Positions 44,489 to 53,046 of a stretch of 64,000 bases of DNA are shown here, one piece after another. The notes under the pieces are model-generated. The model saw nothing but the letters and a program-made list of their open reading frames with translations. It searched no databases and had not been told where the DNA came from. Numbering within the stretch: position 1 is the stretch's first letter; the number at the start of each line of letters is the position of its first letter. Source of the stretch: Candidatus Bathyarchaeota archaeon. Its GTDB lineage: Archaea; Thermoproteota; Bathyarchaeia; Bathyarchaeales; Bathycorpusculaceae. The translations under genes were made by a program, and so were the position numbers. The stretch is from positions 930,001 to 994,000 of the forward strand of contig JAOZHT010000001.1 in the NCBI GenBank assembly GCA_026014735.1. Reading direction: 5' to 3'.

Positions 44489-45493
44489 CTATACACGGCG
44501 ATCGATTATATCCAACGCCTCTGGACCAGTTCCAATCAAAGTCACTGGCACACCAGTCTGGGTTTCAACCTCTTTAATGAATTCTTTGGCTTCTTTGGAT
44601 AAATCATCATACTTCCGCGCGCCCTTGCAACTCGGGTAGATAACGTCGAGTTTAGTCATGGCGGCTTGCGTTGCCCCGTTAATCTTCGCGTTTCGCTTGG
44701 CTAACTCAAAGTTGAAGGGTGCACTGCGGCGGTCTCTGCCTGTTCCAGCGGCAACCTCAAACCAGCCCCGCTTCTGCGCCTCCTCCTTGCTGATTTCGCC
44801 TGGCAAGGGACCAGCGCCCACGCGGGTGATGAAAGATTTGAAGACAACGATGACATCGTCGACTCTTGTGGGTCCAACGCCTGCTTCAGAGGCAATGGCG
44901 GATGCGCCTGTATCGCGGCTGGTCACGTATGGATAGCCGCCGCCGAGGAAAAGCGAAAGCATAAAGCCCTGCGTACCCTCCAAAAGCACCTTTTTGCCTG
45001 CATCTAAGCCGTCGTTGACCTCGCTGATTTGGTCACAGATAAACGAGTTAAGCTCAGGGATTTCTTTGGCTAATTTGGCGGTGCGCCTAACACGTTCTTC
45101 AATAGCGGGTCCGACGCCCCAACCTGTGGTGCCTATGCCCTTGTTAACCGCTGAGGCTTTATCTTGGTCGCTGTGTTTCTGCTCAATTATCGAGGCGTTC
45201 TGGTCGATGCCTACGCGTTTAGGATCCACTTGGGTTAACTCGAGTTCCTTAAAGAATTGGGGAACATGAATGTTGGCGCCTGCCGCAATGAGAAGACGGG
45301 TTTTGGGGTTAATGAATGCTGCGGGAACCATGTGGAGAGCATATTTTTTGCCTTCATACCAGATGGTGTGGGCGGCGTTCACTGAGCCTGTTCTAACGCA
45401 GAAGTCAAGGTTGTCTTTTAGGGCTAAATACGAGATTATTTTTCCTTTGCCTTCGTCTCCCCAGAAGGCGCCGACGATTACTTGGCATGGCAT
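44489..45493 (-). CDS. purA: Adenylosuccinate synthetase (short archaeal form)
   Basis: Joins IMP and aspartate using GTP in AMP synthesis. The P-loop GAFWGDEGKGKIISYLA lies at residues 7-23. Further family motifs are GIGTTGWGVGPAIEERV and LLEGTQGFMLSLFLGGGYPY, and the TGRDRRSAPF segment. At 334 aa it is shorter than bacterial enzymes (about 430 aa), as is usual in archaea. ATG 45493 is chosen over the frame to 45517 since GAGGG lies eight bases upstream. Confidence 0.95.
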   Translation of the reverse strand: MPCQVIVGAFWGDEGKGKIISYLALKDNLDFCVRTGSVNAAHTIWYEGKKYALHMVPAAFINPKTRLLIAAGANIHVPQFFKELELTQVDPKRVGIDQNASIIEQKHSDQDKASAVNKGIGTTGWGVGPAIEERVRRTAKLAKEIPELNSFICDQISEVNDGLDAGKKVLLEGTQGFMLSLFLGGGYPYVTSRDTGASAIASEAGVGPTRVDDVIVVFKSFITRVGAGPLPGEISKEEAQKRGWFEVAAGTGRDRRSAPFNFELAKRNAKINGATQAAMTKLDVIYPSCKGARKYDDLSKEAKEFIKEVETQTGVPVTLIGTGPEALDIIDRRV

Positions 45494-45555
45494 AACTGTT
45501 ACCCTCTGACAAGTCATCGCATAGCTATTTAAACGTGTAGGAAGACGGGTGTGCT

Positions 45556-45765
45556 TTAGGGTTTTTTGTCTTCGCTTATCAGTTTAGCTAAGCAGTAAGT
45601 GACGTACGCAGAGAAGCTTCGTATGCCTTTTTTTATGGCATATTCTTCTTTTACGTTGAGCCATTCATCAAAGAAATAATCGTAAACTTCAGTCTTGACA
45701 GTGATTGTTTTGTATCCTTTCTTAGGCAGGCCGTTCCCCTCTCTGCATAGATACCAAGCGTACAT
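45556..45765 (-). CDS. Small ribbon-helix-helix-like protein
   Basis: A protein of at most 69 aa whose core, KGYKTITVKTEVYDYFFDEW followed by helices ending SAYVTYCLAKLISEDKK, fits a ribbon-helix-helix DNA-binding fold. The N-terminus is uncertain. ATG 45765 directly follows a TATA-like CCTTATATAA; if that is the promoter, translation would start further in, where only CTG at 45729 with GAGGGG upstream is found. The alternative is transcription from the TATA at 45813-45822. A perfect palindrome at 45833-45845 lies in the shared upstream region and might be its operator. Confidence 0.5.
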   Translation of the reverse strand: MYAWYLCREGNGLPKKGYKTITVKTEVYDYFFDEWLNVKEEYAIKKGIRSFSAYVTYCLAKLISEDKKP

Positions 45766-45812
45766 TTATATAAGGTTTAGCAATACTTGCGGCTCTTTAC
45801 GGTAACCGCTAA

Positions 45813-45845
45813 TTATATATCGACGTTACGTACCGTACTGTACGG
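45813..45845. promoter_or_regulatory. TATA box with adjacent perfect palindrome (candidate operator)
   Basis: TTATATATCG at 45813-45822 is followed by CCGTAC-T-GTACGG at 45833-45845, a perfect six-base inverted repeat at the expected start of plus-strand transcription. It lies between the divergent ribbon-helix-helix-like gene and the small zinc-protein gene at 45989. Confidence 0.5.
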
Positions 45846-45988
45846 AGAAAGAGTAGAGGGTAATAGCTTACAAATAAACTCCAACTAGTGCACCAAAAAC
45901 CTAGAAAAACGCATGAACCCTGCCCAAACCAACCGAGCAAAAAGCAGATCCTCGAAACCTCAAAAGAGCATCCAAGAGGCAAATTGAA

Positions 45989-46168
45989 GTGCCCATAAAA
46001 ATCGTCCAATCTAACGACCGCGTAGCCGAAGTACAATACTTCTGCGACAAATGCAACCGACTAGTCCGAACCAGCATCATACCCAACCAGCAAGCAAAAA
46101 AGCAAGACGACACCCCAATCATCTGCTACCAATGCAAAGCCCAAGCCGACCTAAACAAGGAATCATAG
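45989..46168 (+). CDS. Small double-CxxC zinc protein
   Basis: The 59-aa protein starts at GTG 45989 (MPIKIVQSNDRVAEVQYFCD) and has CDKC near residue 20 and CYQC near residue 48: a four-cysteine zinc knuckle. An in-frame stop lies 69 bases upstream, so the start cannot be far away. A second, overlapping 36-codon frame (GTG 45888 to TAA 45998) encodes a lysine-rich peptide with two cysteines; it could be a coupled leader peptide or chance. The gene end overlaps the stop of the convergent YkgJ-like gene by six bases. Confidence 0.55.
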   Translation: MPIKIVQSNDRVAEVQYFCDKCNRLVRTSIIPNQQAKKQDDTPIICYQCKAQADLNKES

Positions 46169-46543
46169 CCGCCGCCTAGATGCCTCAGAATCGATAACTT
46201 CCAAAAGCCGCACCACACGCTTACCCTTCAAAGCTTTTTCACGCTCAGATATTGTGCATCTCATTTCACAGATTGAATCAAGAACTATTCCCTTATCCTC
46301 ATCGACGATGACAGGGTAAACTCTGCAGCCTGAGGGCCGGGATGCATAGACGCTGCAGCAGCGGTTTTTGAGGTCGTAGAAGACGCAGTAGCCGCCGCGG
46401 TTTTTGAGGGTTGCGTAGCCTTGTTTGTCGAAGCGAACAAACAGATCTAAGGGGTAGCCGAGTTTCCTTAGGCGATCGATATCTTTCTGCGAGAGCAGCA
46501 TCTCGGTTTCGGTGCAGCAGACGCCACAGTTTGAGCAGCGCAT
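46163..46543 (-). CDS. YkgJ family cysteine-cluster protein
   Basis: The protein of about 126 aa has the family's cysteine pattern: CSNCGVCCTETEM at the start, GGYCVFYDLKNRCCSVYASR in the middle, then PSGCRVYPVI and ICEMRC (eight or more cysteines). Members are thought to bind zinc or an iron-sulfur cluster; the function is unknown. ATG 46543 or TTG 46552 is the start. It ends in SEASRRRL. Confidence 0.88.
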   Translation of the reverse strand: MRCSNCGVCCTETEMLLSQKDIDRLRKLGYPLDLFVRFDKQGYATLKNRGGYCVFYDLKNRCCSVYASRPSGCRVYPVIVDEDKGIVLDSICEMRCTISEREKALKGKRVVRLLEVIDSEASRRRL

Positions 46544-46594
46544 AAACGCCAAATGAATCCGGAGGTATTTGTGCGTTTAGCTAAACATCTTGCT

Positions 46595-46834
46595 TTAAGC
46601 CGAGTTACTCATCAAGTTGCCGTTAAGCATTTCGGCATAAGCGACGTTTCTAAGTGGCAAGCGGCTTGCTTTCTGGCTTCCGCTGGATGCATACTCGATT
46701 TGGCCGTTGTTTTTACCCGCGGCTTTATGTAGCTTTGTTAGGTGTACGTTTACTATGACTGCGCCGTCTTTGAGGTGCAGATTCACGTTTCGTCCCAGAT
46801 AGGACCTTGCGCTGTTTGCGCAAAAGCTCTCCAT
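46595..46834 (-). CDS. Small protein of unknown function, coupled to an upstream zinc protein
   Basis: The 79-aa protein has a beta-rich start (ARSYLGRNVNLHLKDGAVIV) and a polar C-terminus. Its ATG at 46834 lies one base after the stop of the gene at 46836-46985, within the string TGGTGAAATGG, so GGTGA serves as both stop region and Shine-Dalgarno. The tight coupling supports both frames. No family is recognised. Confidence 0.55.
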   Translation of the reverse strand: MESFCANSARSYLGRNVNLHLKDGAVIVNVHLTKLHKAAGKNNGQIEYASSGSQKASRLPLRNVAYAEMLNGNLMSNSA

Positions 46835-46835
46835 T

Positions 46836-46985
46836 TCACCATTCCTCGTTTTGCTCTGCGATTTTGCTCCAGCATTGCTGGCAGATGGGGAGGTTCTCGC
46901 CTTTTATTTGGATGTAGAGCTTGATGTTTTCACTTGTGCAGTGGTCATTCCATGGGTTTCTGCAATGTTCGATTGTTTTTTCCAT
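46836..46985 (-). CDS. Very small cysteine-rich (zinc) protein
   Basis: A 49-aa frame begins MEKTIEHCRNPWNDHCTSEN and ends GENLPICQQCWSKIAEQNEEW-like. Cysteines at 8, 16, 35 and 38 form a likely zinc site. The ATG at 46985 has GAGG nine bases upstream. It forms a two-gene operon with 46595-46834. Homologues probably exist but are too short for default gene callers. Confidence 0.6.
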   Translation of the reverse strand: MEKTIEHCRNPWNDHCTSENIKLYIQIKGENLPICQQCWSKIAEQNEEW

Positions 46986-47117
46986 ATTTCTTCCTCAGAT
47001 TTAAGTTGGGGCCGTTTTGCTTTTAAGGGGAAGCATCAAACGACAGCGTAGCTGAGGGGAGGGGTCACTGAAAGTGAAAGCTTATAGCGCTCAGCCATCA
47101 ATTAGTGATTGATAGTT

Positions 47118-47555
47118 ATGTCTGTTTTTGAGCCCCTGTCGGTTGCGACAACTGTATTAGTCATCCAAATTTTCATTCTAGCGCTCCTTTTCTATGGTTA
47201 CTTCTTGAAAACTAAACTAAAATTCGCCCAGCATGGAGCCGTCATGGCGGCGGCGGTGATAGCCCATGCGATCTCGATTATTCTTGTGATGATTCCATCC
47301 TTTGGCTTCTTGGTTTCGCCTGATTTTATTTTAACTGAAGCCGTCTACTTCGCAGTCATTATCCACGCAATATCGGGTGCAGCTGCCTTTGTGTTGGGGC
47401 TTTGGCTGGTTGTGGCTTGGCGGTTTAGAAAAGACGTAAAAGGCTGTTTTCCCCGCAAAAAGTTCATGGCAGTCACTTTAACGCTGTGGCTTATTGCTTT
47501 GATCTTAGGCATAGTGCTCTACGCGGTCTTCTATGGACCATTGCTGTTTGGTTAA
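47118..47555 (+). CDS. Four-helix membrane protein, DUF420-like
   Basis: The protein of about 145 aa has four transmembrane helices with histidines in helices 2 and 3 (FAQHGAVMAAAVIAHAISII and AVYFAVIIHAISGAAAFVLG). Paired histidines in this arrangement recall DUF420/CtaM-like proteins connected with haem or copper oxidase assembly, but no oxidase is in the window. ATG 47118 is chosen over TTG 47109. Its TAA stop overlaps the TAA stop of the convergent phosphoesterase by three bases. Confidence 0.65.
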   Translation: MSVFEPLSVATTVLVIQIFILALLFYGYFLKTKLKFAQHGAVMAAAVIAHAISIILVMIPSFGFLVSPDFILTEAVYFAVIIHAISGAAAFVLGLWLVVAWRFRKDVKGCFPRKKFMAVTLTLWLIALILGIVLYAVFYGPLLFG

Positions 47556-48088
47556 AGCTCAATTATCTGGGGTGTAATGGATTCGTTGGTGACTTTGAGG
47601 ATGCCCACTGAAAGTTTTCCCATAACAGACGGGGGAACCGTGGGGCTGCCCGGGTTTATGTAGAGGGTTTTGCCCTCCCACTTTACGCTTGCAACATGCG
47701 TGTGCCCATAGACAAAGACGTTAAAGCCATGCTCCCTGACGAGTTCCCGCATACGGTTAAACCCGAAGGCTATGTCTGGGTCATGCATCACACCGATTTT
47801 CCAGTCAAAAAGCCTAAGTGAATTAAGCCTTGGAAGAGCGCCAGTGATATCCATGCCGTCCATGTTGCCGTGCACTGCCAGTACTGGCGCAAGCTGCTCG
47901 AGTTCATCGATAACCTCCAATTCGACTAGGTCGCCTGCGTGTATGATGTAGTCGGTTTGCTCAAAGATTTCCAGCACCTTTTTGGGCATGCAGTGGGCTC
48001 TTTTGGGGATATGGGTGTCGGAGATTAACCCCACCGTCTTGACTACTTTTTGTGTAGGCGGCTCTTTGGTGACGAGTCCGTTTAACAT
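47552..48088 (-). CDS. YfcE/MJ0936-type metallophosphoesterase
   Basis: The 178-aa protein has all motifs of the small phosphodiesterase family: GLISDTHIPKRA, DYIIHAGDLVE, LAVHGNMDG, GVMHD and VFVYGHTHVA. The two-metal centre is intact. Substrates of relatives include cyclic phosphodiesters; the physiological one is unknown. Confidence 0.93.
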   Translation of the reverse strand: MLNGLVTKEPPTQKVVKTVGLISDTHIPKRAHCMPKKVLEIFEQTDYIIHAGDLVELEVIDELEQLAPVLAVHGNMDGMDITGALPRLNSLRLFDWKIGVMHDPDIAFGFNRMRELVREHGFNVFVYGHTHVASVKWEGKTLYINPGSPTVPPSVMGKLSVGILKVTNESITPQIIEL

Positions 48089-48179
48089 GGCATAGTTGCC
48101 TCTTAGTCATGCAGGTGCTATATCATATGCAGTGTTCAACAATAAAAAATGGTATGTAAAAAAGAAAGCATGGAGGGTG

Positions 48180-49538
48180 TTAAGTCATGAAGCGCTTAAC
48201 CGCTTCGTAGAAGACGCTAACGCCGAAGACCAAGTTCTCCACGGTTATGCGTTCATCGATGCCATGCATGCGTTTCTCTAGTTCATCGTTGGGTTCGTCG
48301 GGGCGCATCGGATGGAAACCGTAGCAGACGCTGCCGGTTTCTCTAAAGAAGCGTGAATCGGTTCCGCCGGTCGTTAAGTTGGGGGTAACACCGCAGTTCG
48401 GCTCAAGATCGCGCAGAGTGCTGCTGATGGCCTGGTAGAGGGGGGTTTGGGTGGTCGACTCTGAGCCGTCATGCATCTGAATGATTTCATAGCTTAATTT
48501 TCCATCGTCTAATTCTTGAAGCATCGATTTGATTAATGTAAGTGTTTCATCGACACTTTGCCCGGGCAGCACACGGCAATCAAAGGTTACTTCGCATTCA
48601 GAGGGGATAATATTTTCTTTGATGCCGCCCTTGACGATGGTGGGGGTTATGGTTGTTTTGGTTCGAGGCCAGATTTCTTGAGCTAGCGACTTGTCTTTCT
48701 GGGCGAGTTCTTTGAGGATTTGGTCGCTTTGCTGGGGATTGTTTAGTAGACGCGTAATCGTCTCTTTGAGGGCAGGGTTGTTCTTGGCGACTTCCCCTAA
48801 GACCTCTTTTAGGGTGGAGACATAAATTGTGGGGGCATGGTATTCTGAGAGTTTGGTGATGACTTTGTTTATGCGTACAAGCGCGTTATCAGCCATGTTG
48901 GGGGTGGAGCCGTGGCCCGGGGTGCCTTTGGCTTTGATTTTAAACCATAATATGCCCTTCTCTGCGGTCTGGACTGGATAAACGTTAACGCCGTTTTGAG
49001 GAATCGCTAGGCCGCCGCCCTCATTAAGCACGTAGGGGCACCAGAGCTTCTCTTTGTGGTTACGCAGCAGGTACCCGGCGCCTTCTTCGCCGCCGCGTTC
49101 TTCATCTGCCGTTGCCGCCAAAACAACGTCGCCTTTAATGGGGACGCCGTTTCTTTTAAGCAGCCGAAGAGTCACCAGTTCCACTGCCATCATGCCCTTC
49201 ATGTCTATGGCGCCTCTGCCGTAGACGTAGCCGTCTTTAACTGTACCAGCGAAGGGCTCAACTGTCCATTCCGCGGGGTTGGCGGCGACGACGTCGAGGT
49301 GTGAGAGCAGTAGCAGGTTGGGTTTTTCTCCTGTGCCTTTGAGGCGGGTGATTAGGCTGCCTCTGCCGGGGGCTGATTCGATTATTTCGCATTTAAAGCC
49401 GTCTTTGGCGAGGTAGTCGGCGATGAATTGGGCAGCGTGGGTTTCGTTTCCAGGCGGGTTTGTGGTGTTTATGCTGATTAGCTCTGAGAGCAGAGAGGTG
49501 ATTTCCTCTTGTACTTCAGTTAGAATTTTGATGTGCAT
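48180..49538 (-). CDS. M20-family metallopeptidase (ArgE/DapE/ACY1-like)
   Basis: The protein of about 452 aa has the two-zinc site motifs LLLLSHLDVVAANPAEW (His-x-Asp), YGRGAIDMKGMMAVEL and AATADEERGGEEGAGYLL (Glu-Glu). The lid domain lies at about 190-320. It hydrolyses amide bonds of N-acyl amino acids or dipeptides; which one cannot be told. ATG 49538 has GGAG eight bases upstream, better than the longer frame to 49565. It is divergent from an Lrp regulator at 49702 that may control it. Confidence 0.92.
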   Translation of the reverse strand: MHIKILTEVQEEITSLLSELISINTTNPPGNETHAAQFIADYLAKDGFKCEIIESAPGRGSLITRLKGTGEKPNLLLLSHLDVVAANPAEWTVEPFAGTVKDGYVYGRGAIDMKGMMAVELVTLRLLKRNGVPIKGDVVLAATADEERGGEEGAGYLLRNHKEKLWCPYVLNEGGGLAIPQNGVNVYPVQTAEKGILWFKIKAKGTPGHGSTPNMADNALVRINKVITKLSEYHAPTIYVSTLKEVLGEVAKNNPALKETITRLLNNPQQSDQILKELAQKDKSLAQEIWPRTKTTITPTIVKGGIKENIIPSECEVTFDCRVLPGQSVDETLTLIKSMLQELDDGKLSYEIIQMHDGSESTTQTPLYQAISSTLRDLEPNCGVTPNLTTGGTDSRFFRETGSVCYGFHPMRPDEPNDELEKRMHGIDERITVENLVFGVSVFYEAVKRFMT

Positions 49539-49701
49539 ATTTTGTGCTCCTACATCCTTCATCATGTTTTTTTATTCTTAAGTGTGTTTTGTTGTCTATT
49601 ATTGATGGTTTTCTGAAGATTTTTCGATTCTAAAACAATAGTGTTTATATATGATGTGAAAATGGCTATTGGTTAGAAAAAATTATTCGAGTTGAATACA
49701 T

Positions 49702-50214
49702 ATGAAAGAGCTGAAACCAATAGACTACAAGATTCTGTTTGAACTCATGAAGGACTCACACAGAAGCGACCGCCAACTAGCAAAAGCATTAGGTGTTTCG
49801 CAACCAACCGTGACCCGACGACGCGCCATGCTGGAAGAAAATTATATCGAAGGCTACACGGTCATTCCAAAGTTTGGCCAAATAGGGTTCGAAATTGCAG
49901 CAATCACCTTCCTGAAGAGTAAACTAAAATGTGAGACTGGCGAAGAAAAAACCAAAGCATTACAGAAAATGAAGGAATGGTACATGAAGCAAACCAACGT
50001 CATCCTCGTCTTAGATGGCAGAGGCATGGGTTGGGACTCAGTGTGCATTTCTCTGCATGAGAACTTTGCCAACTTCGCAGAATTCATCAGGGCTCACGAT
50101 TCAGAGCTGTCCGACTGGGTGGTAGAAAGCCAAACTTTCAACGCTGATTTGAAAGGCGGAATAGTAATCAAACCGTTCCACCTCAAATACCTAACTTCTC
50201 TAAAGCAACAATAA
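49702..50214 (+). CDS. Lrp/AsnC family transcriptional regulator
   Basis: The 170-aa protein has an N-terminal helix-turn-helix (IDYKILFELMKDSHRSDRQL, then AKALGVSQPTVTRRRAML, residues 7-45) and a divergent RAM-like domain (about 60-150). It differs from the three HTH-less RAM proteins at 1.7-4.7 kb. It lies divergent from the M20 peptidase, with a 163-base shared upstream region containing TTTATATATG (about 49639-49658). Confidence 0.9.
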   Translation: MKELKPIDYKILFELMKDSHRSDRQLAKALGVSQPTVTRRRAMLEENYIEGYTVIPKFGQIGFEIAAITFLKSKLKCETGEEKTKALQKMKEWYMKQTNVILVLDGRGMGWDSVCISLHENFANFAEFIRAHDSELSDWVVESQTFNADLKGGIVIKPFHLKYLTSLKQQ

Positions 50215-50300
50215 ACCTTTAACCCCCCACAATTTTCCCCCTCCATTTTTGTTTCCCAAATCTCTAAGTGGTAGCTATGCCGCTATCCGCCGGCGCCGCC

Positions 50301-50378
50301 TTATTTGCGGTTAACTTTTTTTAGCAGTTTCTTCTTGGGCAACTTGGGTTTTTTTACTCTAGCTGCATCTGCGGTCAC
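50301..50378 (-). CDS. Possible very small basic protein (25 aa)
   Basis: A frame beginning GTG 50378 (or GTG 50387, 28 aa) encodes TADAARVKKPKLPKKKLLKK plus a short tail: 11 lysines or arginines in 25 residues. AGGTGA lies five bases before GTG 50378. T-runs follow on the plus strand. The length and charge resemble tiny ribosome- or nucleic-acid-binding proteins such as eL41, but there is no clear match. It sits in a 236-base gap that otherwise holds a GC-rich inverted segment (50278-50300). Confidence 0.35.
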   Translation of the reverse strand: MTADAARVKKPKLPKKKLLKKVNRK

Positions 50379-50450
50379 ATTGTTCACCTAAAAAGAAGTG
50401 GTTGCTGATCAAATATAAAATAAGCGAAACAAAAAATTGGGGAAAAGGGG

Positions 50451-52469
50451 TTAGTTGAGGGTAACTGCAGCTATCTCTGAGAGGTCTGTTAGGCTGTTTA
50501 GTTTTACCTGAGAGTTTGAGAAGGTATAGAGGACGTTGTCGATGTAGAGGGAACGGGTTACCCATTCGTTTTGGGTGCTGTAGTAATCATTGATGTTTTT
50601 TAGGTGTCCTTGGCTGTCCAGCATAGATGGGTTAAGGTGGGTTATGGTGCCTTTAAGTGTGAAGCCGCCGTCTAAGCTGACGCTAAACACGTATGCGCCC
50701 TGCCAAACCGTGTCGCCGTATGCCGAGTCGCCGTACTGCTTGTTTTCTTCGCTGACCAGCGCCAAACTAACGGGGATAACCAGCAGCCCCTTTGCCTGAT
50801 CGAAGAGGAACGCCTTGGGTTCATAGAGCACCTGCGAGTCAGTGCCTCGTTCGCCGATAACGTAGTTGGAGAGCTGCGAGGGGGTATTGACGTCGCTGAC
50901 GTCAAAGAGCGCCAGTTTCACACCTTGGTACCACGCGAAGTCTTCGCGGTCAGCGTCAGCCACTGCCTCCTTGCCTACGCCAATCAAATGCGAGGCGTCA
51001 TAGGGGTGCAGGTAATCGGAGTAGCCGGGGATTTTAAGTTCACCCAGCACCTTGGGGTCTGTGGGGTTGCTGAGGTCAACCACGAAGAGGGGATCAGTTT
51101 GCTTGAAGGTAACCAGGTAGCCTTTATCGCCCATAAAACGGACTGCATGGAGGTTCTCGTTTTCCGCCAGACCCTCCAGTTTGCCAGTTACCTGCATGTC
51201 CGAGTTGAGAACATAGACATTGTTGGTTTGGGTTTCGGTACCATACCAGTTGGTTGCGATGCGGAAGTAACCGTTGTATTCATCCATCGAGTACTGGTTT
51301 AATGTGTTGCCCGGCACGCTGCCCTGCGCTTGGAGGCTCAGGTTTAAGCCGTCGATGGCGACGCGGTAGATGGCGGTGTAGCTGCCCGCGTTTTGGTCCC
51401 AGTTGGGGTAGGTGATGTAGATGTTGTCGCTGGAAACATACATGGTGGATGCGCCGCCCATCATAACCGTCATGTTGGTCGGAGCCAAGTTGTCGTCGGC
51501 TAAGCTGATGCCGTAGTAGCTGGTGAAACTGTAGCTGGTGTCATTCATGTCCGCGTAGTAGATGCAGGTAGGCGAGGCCTCGTTTTTGATGTCGCCATCG
51601 TAGACCGCGGGAAGCGGCACCACGTTATTGTAGATCCACGCGGTTTGGCTAACCACCGTGTAGACTTTGTCACCAATCATGCGGGAGTTAAAGTAGCTGC
51701 CGGTCATGGTGAAGTTGCGGGTAAGCACTGGGTTAGCTTTGTCGGCGACGTCATAGACGTTGATGTATGTGTAGACGTCACTTTGGTGGGCTGGCATAAT
51801 CATGGGTTCTGCTGAGGGGTTTTCCCATCGACTGTAATCTGTTATGTAATTGTATTTGCTGGCGATAACTACCAGTTTTTTGCCGTCTTCACTTAGGAAT
51901 AATCCTGCGGGTTGTGTGTCGTTTCCAAGCACAATCTTGGATACCACCGATGGATTTTGCGGATCAGCGTTTAAAATGTAAACCATGTTGGAAGCATCCG
52001 AACCCGAGGATGCATCGTAGCTGAAGAGGCGGTAGGTTGGCTGGAAACTTGAGAGAGTGTAGATGTATTGGCCGTCGGTTTTGACGGTGTCTGCTTCATC
52101 CACGCCTGCCACCTGGATGTTAGTGGTTGAGTAATCCATCGCGTTTGATGACGACTCTCCAGCGGTTAGTGTGTTGGCATCACTTGATTGAGGCATGGGA
52201 GCCGGAATCTGCCTAGTGCCCGTTCCGAAAAATTTGCTGTCTAAGGGCCCGCCGCCATAGTAGCCTGTGCCCTGCGAGTTCGCGGTAAGATAGTCAGCTA
52301 TCTCTTGCATGGACGAGAAGGTTTTGAGCCCCGACGCGGAGGGCGCCTGCGAAGGGAAAACCACGGGAACCGCGCCGAACACGTAAACAGTAGAGACTAA
52401 AACGATTGCACAGAGAACTGCCGCTGTGCCGTAGATTCGAGTTTTCTTTGTGATCTCTCTTTGAACCAT
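50451..52469 (-). CDS. Secreted beta-propeller domain protein (PF09826-like)
   Basis: The 672-aa protein has an N-terminal anchor (YGTAAVLCAIVLVSTVYVFG, about 13-32). A long beta-propeller region follows, of the kind described as C-terminal beta-propeller distantly related to WD40: TTNIQVAGVDEADTVKTDGQ (about 114-133) is its diagnostic opening. Blades then carry SEDGKKLVVIAS, GDKVYTVVSQ, SDNIYITYP and similar. It is extracytoplasmic and of unknown role. A winged-helix membrane protein lies directly upstream in the same orientation. Confidence 0.9.
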   Translation of the reverse strand: MVQREITKKTRIYGTAAVLCAIVLVSTVYVFGAVPVVFPSQAPSASGLKTFSSMQEIADYLTANSQGTGYYGGGPLDSKFFGTGTRQIPAPMPQSSDANTLTAGESSSNAMDYSTTNIQVAGVDEADTVKTDGQYIYTLSSFQPTYRLFSYDASSGSDASNMVYILNADPQNPSVVSKIVLGNDTQPAGLFLSEDGKKLVVIASKYNYITDYSRWENPSAEPMIMPAHQSDVYTYINVYDVADKANPVLTRNFTMTGSYFNSRMIGDKVYTVVSQTAWIYNNVVPLPAVYDGDIKNEASPTCIYYADMNDTSYSFTSYYGISLADDNLAPTNMTVMMGGASTMYVSSDNIYITYPNWDQNAGSYTAIYRVAIDGLNLSLQAQGSVPGNTLNQYSMDEYNGYFRIATNWYGTETQTNNVYVLNSDMQVTGKLEGLAENENLHAVRFMGDKGYLVTFKQTDPLFVVDLSNPTDPKVLGELKIPGYSDYLHPYDASHLIGVGKEAVADADREDFAWYQGVKLALFDVSDVNTPSQLSNYVIGERGTDSQVLYEPKAFLFDQAKGLLVIPVSLALVSEENKQYGDSAYGDTVWQGAYVFSVSLDGGFTLKGTITHLNPSMLDSQGHLKNINDYYSTQNEWVTRSLYIDNVLYTFSNSQVKLNSLTDLSEIAAVTLN

Positions 52470-52542
52470 AAACTATTCTCCTGACATGTCATTACTCATG
52501 ATTTTATTTTATACTAAGCCCGCGAACATGCTGTTCTAACAT

Positions 52543-53046
52543 TTAGAATGGCCTCATGCCCCAGACGCGGTAGGCTTCATACCAAAAGACGCCGCAGACT
52601 ATGGCGCCAAACAAGAGAATGAAGAGGTTATCGCGGGTGAAACTGTGAAACATCAACGCCAAGTAAAGCGCATAGAACACCGTTGAGAAGAGGGCATAGA
52701 AGAAGTACCGTGGAAACAGCAGTTTGCCCAGCTTGACGTAGTGCCGCAGCACCCCAATTTTAACTTCCCCCACCAGCACGTAGTGTCCGCCAACATCCTG
52801 CTTCTCCACCAAACCCAGTTCGCGCAGCTGTTCAAGATGATGGAAGGCGATGCTTGGGCTGCTAAAATGAAGCGCCCGCTGGACTTCACGGACGCCGGCG
52901 GGGTTGCCGTTTTTAAGCAAAAACCAGTAGACTTTCCATGCTTTGCCTCTTAGGGCATATTCTAGCTCTGTCTCGTTGTTGTTCAAGCAGGATTCCCTTA
53001 GCAGAGATAACGCTGCAGGGGGCATATAAGTCCAACTGTACGACAT
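52543..53046 (-). CDS. Winged-helix membrane protein (ArsR-like HTH plus two helices)
   Basis: The 167-aa protein has a winged-helix domain at about 30-95 (GNPAGVREVQRALHFSSPSI, then AFHHLEQLRELGLVEKQ) and two transmembrane helices at about 112-132 and 139-157. The layout is a membrane-bound regulator. It lies 73 bases upstream of the beta-propeller gene on the same strand, so it may control that gene or sense with it. Confidence 0.8.
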   Translation of the reverse strand: MSYSWTYMPPAALSLLRESCLNNNETELEYALRGKAWKVYWFLLKNGNPAGVREVQRALHFSSPSIAFHHLEQLRELGLVEKQDVGGHYVLVGEVKIGVLRHYVKLGKLLFPRYFFYALFSTVFYALYLALMFHSFTRDNLFILLFGAIVCGVFWYEAYRVWGMRPF

